A stretch of DNA of 7,853 nt from Sandaracinaceae bacterium (GTDB taxonomy: Bacteria; Myxococcota_A; Polyangia; Polyangiales; JAFGIB01): assembly GCA_017881145.1 (NCBI GenBank), contig JADGRG010000433.1, positions 1 through 7,853 on the forward strand, written 5' to 3'. Below, in pieces: positions 1 through 6,016 of the stretch. Position 1 is the first letter of the stretch, and each line of letters begins with the position of its first letter. The translations under genes and the position numbers were made by a program. The notes beneath the pieces were generated by a model that saw nothing but the letters and a program-made list of their open reading frames with translations, was not told the DNA's origin and did no database searches.

Positions 1-169
1 ACTGGACCACCACTGAAGAGACTTGGCCGGATAGTCCCGACCCGCACAAAACTCACGAGCGCTCAAACCGCTCGCCTGCCACGCAGCTACGCGCTGCGAC
101 CACTCCAATGCCTTCGCCATGCACACAAACATGCGCGCACGCCGCAGCGTCAGCTACACGGCGGCGTGA
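1..169. other. No gene seen; non-coding left edge
   Basis: No reading frame here has convincing coding character and all frames are short. A small inverted repeat (CGCAGC at 82-87 and GCTGCG at 93-98, 5-nt loop) could form a hairpin but has no T-tract, so it is not a convincing intrinsic terminator. Confidence 0.5.
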
Positions 170-389
170 AGCGGACACCACATGCTCCGCAAAGGCCAAG
201 CTGCGTCCGCAGCAGGCGAGCTTCCGGTTTCAGCCGCCGAGGCCTTCTACCAGCTGGCCGCATAGGCACTCGACCCTGGTCGCCAAGGCCGAATCTTACC
301 TTTCGCTCGTCAACGCAACGGAACCGGCGGTCGTTGCGCTGCGCGAGCTGATCGCCCAAGCGCGCGTGCACCGCGGCCTGGCCTATTGA
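170..389 (+). pseudogene. Probable frameshifted gene remnant (unrecognised)
   Basis: Two adjacent frames carry protein-like, GC3-rich sequence that would join if a frameshift near 260 were repaired. The first, 182-265 (ATG start, TAG stop), reads like an alpha-helical segment including AAGELPVSAAEAFYQLAA. The second continues in the frame ending at TGA 387-389 with AESYLSLVNATEPAVVAL and then a short helix ending in GLAY. An in-frame TGA at 167-169 closes the first part upstream. I do not recognise the family; the helical, Ala/Leu-rich character would fit a repeat or bundle protein. No ribosome binding site is evident at 182. It could also be chance open frame in GC-rich DNA, so this is a tentative call. 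Confidence 0.3.
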
Positions 390-452
390 ACCCGTGAAAG
401 AGCACGCGACCACGCGACAACCACGCGTCCTGGCTGATATAGGCGTTTGGGA

Positions 453-1199
453 ATGCTGTCCACGATACGAAGGCTATTGCGCCGCGAGCCCGCAGCTCTC
501 AGCTATGACGAACAGACCTCCGCCGTCATGGCGCGGATGCTCAAGCCCGACAGCGTGACCGTCGACGTCGGCGCGCACGTCGGCTCGGTGCTGATCGAGA
601 TGGTGCGCTACGCGCCGCAGGGCAGGCACTTCGCTTTCGAGCCCATCCCTGGCTGCTTCGTGAAGCTGAAGAAACGCTTTGGGCGCAGCAAGGGCGTGGA
701 GTTGTTCGAGTACGCGCTCGCCGCGGAGGCTGGAACAGCCACGTTTCAACACGTGGTCTCGAGGCCGACCTACAGCGGTCTGCGCCAGCGCCGCTACGAT
801 CGACCCAATGAGAAGGTCGTGCCGATCGAGGTGCAGTGCGCGCGGCTCGATGACGTGATCCCGGCTTCGGTCAAAGTCGGCTTCGTCAAAGTGGACGTCG
901 AAGGCGGCGAGTACGGCGTGTTCCGTGGCGGCGTCGAGACTTTGCGCCGCTCTCGTCCCGTGGTGGTGTTCGAGCACGGCGTCGGCGGCGCCGATCACTA
1001 CGGCACCGAGCCGGAGCAAGTGTTCGACTTGTTGCAGGACGAATGCGGGCTGTCGTTGTCGCTGATGCTGCGCTATCTGGCCGGCGAGCCACCGCTCGAT
1101 CGAGCTGGTTTCGCCGAAGAATTTGGCAGCGGCCGCAACTACTACTTCATCGCGTATCCGAGCCGAGCTCGCACGGCGATGCGCGCGCCTCACCCATGA
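453..1199 (+). CDS. FkbM-family SAM-dependent methyltransferase
   Basis: Predicted cytoplasmic class I methyltransferase of the FkbM family, which typically O-methylates sugars or secondary-metabolite hydroxyls; the substrate here is unknown. From the ATG at 453 the protein is 248 aa, a normal length for the family. Visible motifs: SAM-binding motif I VDVGAHVGS (about 37-45), the acidic FEP at the end of strand 2 (about 62-64), the CARLDDV stretch (about 129-135) typical before the second half of the fold, and the family hallmark KVDVEGGE (about 146-153), followed by RPVVVFEHG. A TTG two codons upstream (447) is in frame, but the ATG is preferred because an AGG lies nine bases before it. The stop overlaps the start of the next gene (ATGA, 1196-1199), which implies coupled translation with the oxidoreductase. 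No transmembrane or signal segment is seen. The family call is secure; the function is not. Confidence 0.9.
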   Translation: MLSTIRRLLRREPAALSYDEQTSAVMARMLKPDSVTVDVGAHVGSVLIEMVRYAPQGRHFAFEPIPGCFVKLKKRFGRSKGVELFEYALAAEAGTATFQHVVSRPTYSGLRQRRYDRPNEKVVPIEVQCARLDDVIPASVKVGFVKVDVEGGEYGVFRGGVETLRRSRPVVVFEHGVGGADHYGTEPEQVFDLLQDECGLSLSLMLRYLAGEPPLDRAGFAEEFGSGRNYYFIAYPSRARTAMRAPHP

Positions 1200-3364
1200 A
1201 CGAAACCACAAGTAAAACTCTGGTCTGCGAGCTGTGTGAAGCAGGCTGCGGTCTGCAAGTGGAGCTCTCGCAAGGTGCCGTGACGGCCGTGCGCGGCAAC
1301 GAACGGGACGTGACGTCCAAGGGTTTCGTGTGTCCGAAGGGGCTTGCGTCGCTCGCGCTCGACCAAGATCCGGATCGCTTGCGTACGCCCGTGCAACGTT
1401 GCGCGGACGGCAGCTTCACACCGATTTCATGGGAGCAGGCGTTCGACACAGTCGCGCAGCGTTTGACTGCGATCCAAAAGGCGCACGGTCGCGACGCCGT
1501 CGCCGTGTACATGGGCACGCCGATCGTGCACAAGCACGGCGCTCTACTGATGCGTGCGGCGCTGCTCAGCGCGCTCGGTACGCGCAACGCCACGAGCGCC
1601 GGCTCGCAAGATAGCAGTCCACGCTTCGCCGCTTCGTACTTCCTGTACGGCAGTGCGTTCGCGATCCCCGTTCCCGATATCGACCGAACCCAGTTCTTCT
1701 TGTGCATCGGTGCCAACCCGTTGGTGTCGAACGGGAGCTTCCTGACGGCGCCCAACATGCGCGGGCGCTTGCGTGCGCTACAAGCGCGCGGCGGCCGGAT
1801 CGTGGTCGTGGATCCTCGCCGCACCGAGACCGCACAGGCCGCCGACGAGCACGTGGCGATCACGCCGGGCAGCGATGCGGCTTTCGTGCTTGCCATGACG
1901 CAGGTGCTGCTCGCCGAACGACGCATCGACGAAGCCACGCTCGAACGCTGCACGCGTAACTGGTTGGCCATTCGCGCGCGCCTGCGCGACTACACGCCCG
2001 AGCGCGTGGCCGATTACACGGGCGTGCCTGCCGCGACGATTCGCCGACTCGCGCTGGAATTCGCCGATGCCCAAAGCAGCGCGGCGTACGCACGCCTGGG
2101 CGTGTGCAACCACGCGTTCGGCACCTTGGGGAGCTATGCGGTGGACTTGCTCAATCTCACGGCCGGTCGCTTGGGTCAGGTCGGTGGCTCGCTGTTCGCG
2201 ACGCCGGCGATCGATCTGGGGCGCATGGCGCGTTTGATGGGCAGCGATGGCTACGCACGCTTTCGCTCGCGCGTGCGTGGTCTGCCTGAGATCGCCGGTG
2301 ACCTGCCGGCAGCAACGCTGGCCGAAGAGATGGAGACGCCGGGCGACGGCCAAGTGCGCGCCTTCATCACGTACGCCGGCAACCCGGTGCTCAGCACGCC
2401 GAACGGACAGCGCTTGGCGCGTGCGCTCGGCAAGCTCGACTTCATGGTCTCGATCGACTTCTACGTGAACGAAACCACGCGCTTTGCGGACATCATCTTG
2501 CCGCCGTGCGGCCCGTTCGCCGAAGAGCACGTGGATCTCTTCTTCGCCAACGCAGCGGCGCACAACGCGATCCGCTGGACGGGTGCTGCCGCCCCGCGCG
2601 GCGAAGATGAGCGCTGCGACTGGGAGATCATGCTCGAGCTCGCGTACCGCCTCGGTGGTGGTCCGAGCGGCCTGCGTCCGCTCGACTTGTTGCTGCGCGC
2701 GGCACGTCGCTTCGGTTACAGATACTCGTTGCAGCAGACAGTGGACCTGGCTTTGTGGTTCGGGCCGTACCGTTTGCGCGGGGCGGCGGTGCGAGCGGCA
2801 CCGGATGGCATCGATCTCGGTCCCCTGCAAGCTGGTTTCGAGCGCCGCGTGTTCCACCCGGACGGTCGCATCGAGCTGGGTACGCCGGCGATCTTGTCCG
2901 CCTTCGCTCAGCAGGCGCAGGCGCTCGCGCACCCGCGTCCTGTCGATGAGCTACTGCTGATCGGCAGACGCGACCTCCGCTCGAACAACTCCTGGATGCA
3001 CAACCTGCCGAAGCTGGTCAGCGGTCGAGCGCGCTGCGTGCTGCTGGTGCATCCCGACGACGCGCGGCGCGCGGGCGTACGCGACGGCGAGCAGGCGTGG
3101 CTAGAGAGCAAGGTGCACTGCGCCCAGGTGCCGGTGCAGCTCAGCGACGAGATGCGTCCTGGCGTCGTGAGCTTGCCGCACGGCTTCGGGCACGCAGGCA
3201 TCGCGCGTTTTCAGCGCGTCGCAGGCGAGCACGCGGGCGTATCCGCGAACGACTGGACCGACGATCAAGAGGTCGAGGCGATCGTGGGCCAGTCGATCCT
3301 CAACGGCGTGAAGGTGCGGTTGCGCGCCGTGGTTCCGACCGCTGCGCGCGACGCCAGCAGTTGA
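1196..3364 (+). CDS. Molybdopterin-dependent [4Fe-4S] oxidoreductase (formate dehydrogenase/BisC-like superfamily)
   Basis: A 722-aa member of the DMSO-reductase superfamily, probably binding a bis-molybdopterin guanine dinucleotide cofactor and one iron-sulfur cluster; the substrate cannot be read from sequence. N-terminal 4Fe-4S domain: C11, C14, C18 and C46 (C-x2-C-x3-C-x27-C), followed by PKG. The Mo/W-site region is at about 130-152 (SAGSQDSSPRF). It has no Cys or selenocysteine, so Ser or Asp would have to ligate the metal. Cofactor-binding motifs follow: IGANPLVSNGS (171-181), VVDPRRTETA (204-213), PGSDAAF (224-230), YAGNPVLSTPNG (393-404) and ADIILPP (431-437). The C-terminal dinucleotide-binding domain (about 585-710) has RRDLRSNNSWMHN and PHGFGH. 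There is no Tat signal, so it is cytoplasmic. The start at 1196 rather than an upstream GTG/ATG is set by the Cys motif position and the ATGA overlap with the methyltransferase; no Shine-Dalgarno is seen, so translation is probably coupled. No electron-transfer subunit gene is nearby. Confidence 0.93.
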   Translation: MNETTSKTLVCELCEAGCGLQVELSQGAVTAVRGNERDVTSKGFVCPKGLASLALDQDPDRLRTPVQRCADGSFTPISWEQAFDTVAQRLTAIQKAHGRDAVAVYMGTPIVHKHGALLMRAALLSALGTRNATSAGSQDSSPRFAASYFLYGSAFAIPVPDIDRTQFFLCIGANPLVSNGSFLTAPNMRGRLRALQARGGRIVVVDPRRTETAQAADEHVAITPGSDAAFVLAMTQVLLAERRIDEATLERCTRNWLAIRARLRDYTPERVADYTGVPAATIRRLALEFADAQSSAAYARLGVCNHAFGTLGSYAVDLLNLTAGRLGQVGGSLFATPAIDLGRMARLMGSDGYARFRSRVRGLPEIAGDLPAATLAEEMETPGDGQVRAFITYAGNPVLSTPNGQRLARALGKLDFMVSIDFYVNETTRFADIILPPCGPFAEEHVDLFFANAAAHNAIRWTGAAAPRGEDERCDWEIMLELAYRLGGGPSGLRPLDLLLRAARRFGYRYSLQQTVDLALWFGPYRLRGAAVRAAPDGIDLGPLQAGFERRVFHPDGRIELGTPAILSAFAQQAQALAHPRPVDELLLIGRRDLRSNNSWMHNLPKLVSGRARCVLLVHPDDARRAGVRDGEQAWLESKVHCAQVPVQLSDEMRPGVVSLPHGFGHAGIARFQRVAGEHAGVSANDWTDDQEVEAIVGQSILNGVKVRLRAVVPTAARDASS

Positions 3365-3386
3365 CAGCTGCAACGGGGCGTGTTTC

Positions 3387-3611
3387 TCAGTCGGCGCGTT
3401 GTGGCACCACGCGGGCCACGTAGGCGCGCGTCTCAGCCGGCAAGCCCGTGAGCGGGCCGCCCCGCGGCACTCGCCCAGCGCCCGCGTTGTGGGCTGCGGC
3501 CACGCGCTGGCTATCGCCGTGGTAGCGCTGCCACAGCTCGTGCAAGTAGCAGCTCGCGCCGTCGGCGTTGTCGGCCGGATCGAAGGGATCGACCACCGCG
3601 TAGTGTGCCAA
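3387..3611 (-). pseudogene. Lytic transglycosylase (SLT domain), C-terminal stub
   Basis: The - strand frame ending at TGA 3389-3387 encodes the tail of a soluble-lytic-transglycosylase-type domain: VVDPFDPADNADGASCYLHE, then a helix, then the conserved AAHNAGAGRV motif (the AYNAGxGxV signature) and PAETRAYVARVV near the end. Only about 70 residues remain. The half carrying the catalytic glutamate (ESGF-like) and the GLMQLMP motif is absent. The first few residues (TTG at 3611) lie inside the inverted repeat of the adjacent MITE-like element, and a TGA closes the frame two codons upstream. Conceptually removing the element does not restore the gene: an in-frame stop appears about 11 codons before VVDP. 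It converges on the oxidoreductase with 22 bp between stops. Most likely a dead fragment, truncated by insertion plus deletion. Confidence 0.8.
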
Positions 3612-3620
3612 TACTCAGCC
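3601..3620 (+). repeat. Left terminal inverted repeat of MITE-like element
   Basis: Pairs with 3792-3811; mismatches at 3613 and 3617 only. The perfect outer block is TAGTGTGCCAAT. Confidence 0.75.
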
Positions 3621-3791
3621 CAGCCAAATTTCGCCCAGATTCGAACTCGTCCAAAGCGCTCCACCTGCGGCCCGCCCGCGGTGTCGGCTCCCCGACAGTC
3701 TCCGTTGTGGGATGCTGCTGCCTCGGCAGTCCAGGTGTCCGGAGGTGCCGAGTGACTTTGCGCCGGGCTGGAAACACGGCGTCTTCTAGTC

Positions 3792-3811
3792 GGCCGAGCA
3801 TTGGCACACTA
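3792..3811 (-). repeat. Right terminal inverted repeat of MITE-like element
   Basis: Reverse-complement partner of 3601-3620, 18 of 20 positions pairing; ends in the block ATTGGCACACTA. Confidence 0.75.
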
Positions 3812-3830
3812 CGGCAGATTGGCTCCTTGC

Positions 3831-3859
3831 TTGCCTCATCCGAGGTCATCGGGTACATT
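3831..3859 (+). promoter_or_regulatory. Possible sigma70 promoter for the AbiEi gene
   Basis: TTGCCT (3831-3836), a 17-bp spacer and TACATT (3854-3859), each 4 of 6 to consensus. The predicted start of transcription would fall inside the palindrome at 3859-3873, about 20 nt before the ATG. Weak matches, but this is the most AT-rich stretch before the gene. Confidence 0.35.
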
Positions 3860-3873
3860 TTATGTCGCATAAA
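3859..3873. promoter_or_regulatory. Palindromic operator candidate upstream of the AbiEi gene
   Basis: TTTATG-TCG-CATAAA is a perfect 6-bp inverted repeat with a 3-nt spacer, ending 11 nt before the ATG at 3885. AbiEi proteins are known to repress their own operon by binding inverted repeats in the promoter, so an autoregulatory operator is plausible. The site is AT-rich in a GC-rich background. Binding is inferred, not shown. Confidence 0.45.
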
Positions 3874-3884
3874 CGTCGTTTGAC

Positions 3885-4715
3885 ATGGATAACACGACAC
3901 ATGCTCTTCGTACAAGTGTCCGGGAGGCTCTTGCGGTCTTGGCTCGCCGCGCCCGCGGCGGGCTGATTTCCGCCGCCGATGCGGCCCAGGCGCTCGGCGT
4001 CGGTAGCCGGGCGGCCGTCGCTCGCCTCAACCGACTCGCTGCAGCCGGTTGGCTCGCGCGCGTGCAACGCGGCGTCTACCTCATCGTGCCGCTCGACGCT
4101 TCGGACCCGGCTGCGACCACGGTCGAGGATCCTTGGGTGCTCGCGAACGCGGTGCTCGCGCCTTGCTACATCGGTGGGTGGAGCGCAGCCGAGCATTGGC
4201 AACTAACGGAGCAACTCTTCCGCTCTACCTTCGTCGTCACGGCAGCAGGCGCGCGCACGCGGGCGAAGACGCTGCTCGGCGCAGAGCTCCATATCGTGCG
4301 CGTGCCTCGCGCTCGGCTCAGCGGGTCCACTACTGTGTGGCGTGGCCCGGTACGTGTCGCTGTTTCAGATCGCGAGCGCACCATCGCTGACGCCTTGATC
4401 GCGCCCGATTGGGTTGGCGGAAGTCGTCATTTGATCGAGATTCTCACGAACTACAAACAGAGCACTCACTTTAGCCCCACGAAGCTCCTTGCGCGCGTGG
4501 CTGAGCTTGGCAAGGGTTCGGCGTACAAGCGGTTAGGGTTTCTCGTGGAGCGCCTCTTCGGTGCTGACGACGTCATCGTGCCCGCGTGTTTGAAGGGCAA
4601 GAGCGCAGGCGTGATCAAGTTGGATCCGGCGATTGCATCACGCGGCAAGCTGGTGAAGCGCTGGGGCCTGTGGGTGAACATCGAGGTCAAGGGCGAGTGC
4701 GGCAGGCAGCGGTGA
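3885..4715 (+). CDS. AbiEi-family type IV antitoxin / transcriptional regulator, without AbiEii partner
   Basis: A 276-aa protein resembling AbiEi, the antitoxin and autorepressor of the AbiE abortive-infection (type IV TA) system. An N-terminal winged helix-turn-helix spans about 25-66 (GGLISAADAAQALGVGSRAA, wing QRGVYLIVPL). The C-terminal domain carries family features: YIGGWSAAEHW (95-105), SDRERTIADAL (161-171), AYKRLGFLVERL (213-224), KLDP (245-248) and KRWGLWVN (258-265). Length and end point look complete. ATG 3885 is chosen because the wHTH begins soon after it; there is no strong Shine-Dalgarno. In classical loci the AbiEii nucleotidyltransferase toxin follows at once. Here 110 bp later a RelE-type toxin with its own promoter begins, and no nucleotidyltransferase frame exists in the window. 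It may be an orphan antitoxin, a stand-alone regulator, or paired with a gene elsewhere. Family call strong, role uncertain. Confidence 0.88.
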   Translation: MDNTTHALRTSVREALAVLARRARGGLISAADAAQALGVGSRAAVARLNRLAAAGWLARVQRGVYLIVPLDASDPAATTVEDPWVLANAVLAPCYIGGWSAAEHWQLTEQLFRSTFVVTAAGARTRAKTLLGAELHIVRVPRARLSGSTTVWRGPVRVAVSDRERTIADALIAPDWVGGSRHLIEILTNYKQSTHFSPTKLLARVAELGKGSAYKRLGFLVERLFGADDVIVPACLKGKSAGVIKLDPAIASRGKLVKRWGLWVNIEVKGECGRQR

Positions 4716-4790
4716 CCGGGCGTCTGGCCGACCACCGGCGTTGTGCAGCGCTTCTCGACCGCAACGTGCGGGTTACTCCATCGAGCCGAC

Positions 4791-4818
4791 TTGACTCGCA
4801 ATGTCGATTAGGTAATAT
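4791..4818 (+). promoter_or_regulatory. Sigma70-type promoter of the RelE/XRE toxin-antitoxin operon
   Basis: TTGACT (4791-4796), 16-bp spacer, TAATAT (4813-4818): five of six matches to the -35 and four or five of six to the -10. Transcription would start near 4825, at or one base before the toxin ATG at 4826, which predicts a leaderless mRNA. The -10 lies wholly inside the operator palindrome at 4811-4824. Confidence 0.75.
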
Positions 4819-4824
4819 ATTACC
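4811..4824. promoter_or_regulatory. 14-bp perfect palindrome: likely TA autorepression operator
   Basis: GGTAATATATTACC is its own reverse complement, covers the -10 hexamer and ends two bases before the toxin start codon. Toxin-antitoxin operons are usually repressed by the antitoxin or the complex binding such a palindrome, here presumably through the XRE protein's HTH. It stands out as a 14-bp AT-rich island in GC-rich DNA. Confidence 0.75.
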
Positions 4825-4825
4825 C

Positions 4826-5074
4826 ATGCGCGTGGTCCTCACCGTCGATGCGCAGTCGGAATTCACGCGATTGCCGGCGACGATTCAGGCCCGCGTGGTC
4901 GGGGTGCTCGAACGGTTGGCGGCGTGGCCGAGTGTCTCGGGTGCCAAGCCGATGCGGGGCGATCTCAAGGGTCACTACCGCATTCGCACAGACGATTGGC
5001 GCGTGCTCTTTCGAGTTGAGGGCAACGTGATTGTCGTGCGGATTGCCCATCGCTCGACTGTGTACGAGGACTAG
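4826..5074 (+). CDS. RelE/ParE-superfamily type II toxin
   Basis: An 82-aa protein of normal RelE-family size. RelE toxins are usually ribosome-dependent mRNA endonucleases; ParE relatives hit gyrase, and sequence alone does not settle which this is. Recognisable features: start MRVVLTVDAQSEFTRLP with a first amphipathic helix, a central basic stretch PMRGDLKGHYRIRTDDWRVL (42-61) matching the L-x-G-x-YRIRxGDWRVLF core of the family, then VIVVRIAHRSTVYED, in which the final H-R-x-x-x-Y is the typical catalytic-end motif. Arg52, Arg54, Arg59, His75, Arg76 and Tyr80 are candidate active-site residues. The frame is open further upstream, but ATG 4826 is chosen by homology and because it abuts promoter and operator. 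No Shine-Dalgarno precedes it, in line with leaderless initiation. The antitoxin gene follows 9 bp after its stop. Confidence 0.9.
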   Translation: MRVVLTVDAQSEFTRLPATIQARVVGVLERLAAWPSVSGAKPMRGDLKGHYRIRTDDWRVLFRVEGNVIVVRIAHRSTVYED

Positions 5075-5083
5075 GAGACCCGC

Positions 5084-5413
5084 ATGAACCAGCACAGCAT
5101 CACTCTGACGATCGATGGCACCGAGTACGTCGCGGTGCCGGCGAGCGAGTACCGCCGTCTGTGTGGTGACTGCGCACCGTCTGCCCAGCAGGACGGCATC
5201 GCTTGGGCGCGTGCCGAGCTCGGTCGGACGTTGCGGGCCGCGCGCGAGCAAGCGGAGCTGACGCAGGCCGTTCTTGCCAAGAGGCTCAAGCGCAGCCAGA
5301 CGCTGGTGGCGCGTGCCGAGCTCGGTGAGCTGCGCGTGAGCGAGCGCTACGTCAAAGCAGTGCTCAAGGCGTGCAAGCTTCCGGCAGACTGGCGACCCGG
5401 GCAGGATGCTTGA
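5084..5413 (+). CDS. XRE-type HTH antitoxin, partner of the RelE-like toxin
   Basis: A 109-aa DNA-binding antitoxin. The N-terminal part (1-27) includes DGTEYVAVPASEYRRL, a short segment like those that cap RelE toxins. The C-terminal Cro/C1-type helix-turn-helix covers about 46-100 (LGRTLRAAREQAELTQAVLA, then KRSQTLVARAELGELRVSER, then YVKAVLKACKLP). The GGAG at 5075-5078 just after the toxin stop is its ribosome binding site, so toxin and antitoxin form a two-gene operon in toxin-first order, as in HigBA-like modules. It presumably neutralises the toxin and represses the promoter at the 4811-4824 palindrome. Its last codons overlap the 5' edge of the HigB remnant, so the far C-terminus (WRPGQDA) may be affected by the junction. 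Family call firm; pairing inferred from adjacency. Confidence 0.87.
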   Translation: MNQHSITLTIDGTEYVAVPASEYRRLCGDCAPSAQQDGIAWARAELGRTLRAAREQAELTQAVLAKRLKRSQTLVARAELGELRVSERYVKAVLKACKLPADWRPGQDA

Positions 5414-5504
5414 GGGCATCTACTTCCCGCCCGTCGCCGCGCCCTACATTCGCTTCATCGGCACGCACGCCATGTACAGCAAGATCAACGCTGCCACCGT
5501 GTGA
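5406..5504 (+). pseudogene. higB: C-terminal remnant of a HigB toxin
   Basis: A 32-codon frame from an ATG at 5406 to TGA 5502-5504 ends with APYIRFIGTHAMYSKINAAT, which matches the conserved end of the HigB family (IRFxGTHAxYDxIDAxTV). The full toxin is about 95-105 residues, so roughly the first 70, including most of the catalytic fold, are gone. The preserved stop lies 15 nt before the HigA start, the normal higBA spacing, so this is the original partner of the next gene. The sequence before YIRF belongs to the neighbouring XRE antitoxin gene in another frame, so the break point lies at about 5405-5445. A functional mini-protein is unlikely. Confidence 0.8.
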
Positions 5505-5519
5505 GAGGGAAGGGTAGCT

Positions 5520-5966
5520 ATGGACATCAAGCCGATCCGCACGCCTGAAGATCATGCTCACGCGCGGAAGGAAATCGACCGTCTGTGGAACACCGTGGCG
5601 AAGAACACGCCCGAAGGCGACTACTTCGAGATCCTGTCGGTGCTGGCGCATGCCTACGACAACGAGCACCACCCCATGGAGAAACCAGACCCAATCGCGG
5701 CGATCAAGTTTCGGATGGAGCAGCAGGGGCTTTCCAACAAAGACCTACAGCCCATCATCGGGACGCGGGGACGTGTGTCCGAGATTCTTTCCAAGCGCCG
5801 GTACCTGACGCTGGAGATGATGCGACGCCTCCATGCCAAGCTGGGCATCTCTATGGAGGCGCTAGCCCGAGGCTACAAGCTCAAGACTGTGTCCACGTCG
5901 AAGAAGAAACGCTCTGGGACGGTGACCGGCAAGCCGAAGCAGAGGGCGCAGAAGAAGGCCGCTTGA
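5520..5966 (+). CDS. higA: HigA-family HTH antitoxin, orphaned from HigB
   Basis: A 148-aa antitoxin of the HigA type (COG5499-like). The N-terminal region (1-55) DIKPIRTPEDHAHARKEIDR followed by EGDYFEILSVLAHAYDNEHH is the characteristic toxin-binding segment with its long helices. The XRE helix-turn-helix spans about 58-117 (PIAAIKFRMEQQGLSNKDLQ, with GRVSEILSKRRYLTLEMMRR as recognition and following helices). The C-terminal 20 or so residues are very basic (KKKRSGTVTGKPKQRAQKKA), a tail longer than is usual for the family. A purine-rich ribosome binding site (GGAAGGG) lies just before the ATG. Its cognate toxin is only a stub upstream, so it may now act as a free repressor, an anti-toxin for a HigB elsewhere, or be in decay. 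The frame is intact, which suggests either recent loss of HigB or retained use. Confidence 0.9.
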   Translation: MDIKPIRTPEDHAHARKEIDRLWNTVAKNTPEGDYFEILSVLAHAYDNEHHPMEKPDPIAAIKFRMEQQGLSNKDLQPIIGTRGRVSEILSKRRYLTLEMMRRLHAKLGISMEALARGYKLKTVSTSKKKRSGTVTGKPKQRAQKKAA

Positions 5967-6016
5967 TGGTTGGTGGCATGCGAATGATCTCACGTGCCTG
6001 AGCACACGCAGAACTC

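Larger units (their letters stand above)
3601..3811. mobile_element. MITE-like element with TA-flanked terminal inverted repeats (IS630/mariner type?)
   Basis: Positions 3601-3620 and 3792-3811 are inverted repeats matching at 18 of 20 positions; the outer 12 bp are perfect (TAGTGTGCCAAT at the left, ATTGGCACACTA at the right), and the flanking CG on each side extends the perfect match to 14 bp (3599-3612 with 3800-3813). Both ends carry TA, the target duplicated by IS630/Tc1-mariner transposases. The element is 211 bp and has no convincing transposase frame, so it would be non-autonomous. It sits exactly at the broken end of the lytic transglycosylase stub and just upstream of the AbiEi gene's promoter region. 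Family assignment is inference from the TA ends; the repeat is seen directly. A stable regulatory cruciform is a less likely alternative. Confidence 0.6.

Noticed and set aside
474..1211. - strand open frame (245 codons) opposite the methyltransferase
   Set aside because: Composition of a reverse shadow; the + strand frame has complete SAM-binding and FkbM motifs.
1778..2932. Long - strand open frame (384 codons) opposite the oxidoreductase
   Set aside because: Arg/His/Ala-rich with no motifs; an antisense shadow of a clear molybdopterin-enzyme gene in GC-rich DNA.
3511..3915. - strand frame with ESGRNLAGLS, resembling a lytic-transglycosylase catalytic ESG motif
   Set aside because: Lies within the MITE-like element, in another frame from the SLT stub, and the flanking sequence does not resemble the SLT domain; likely coincidence.
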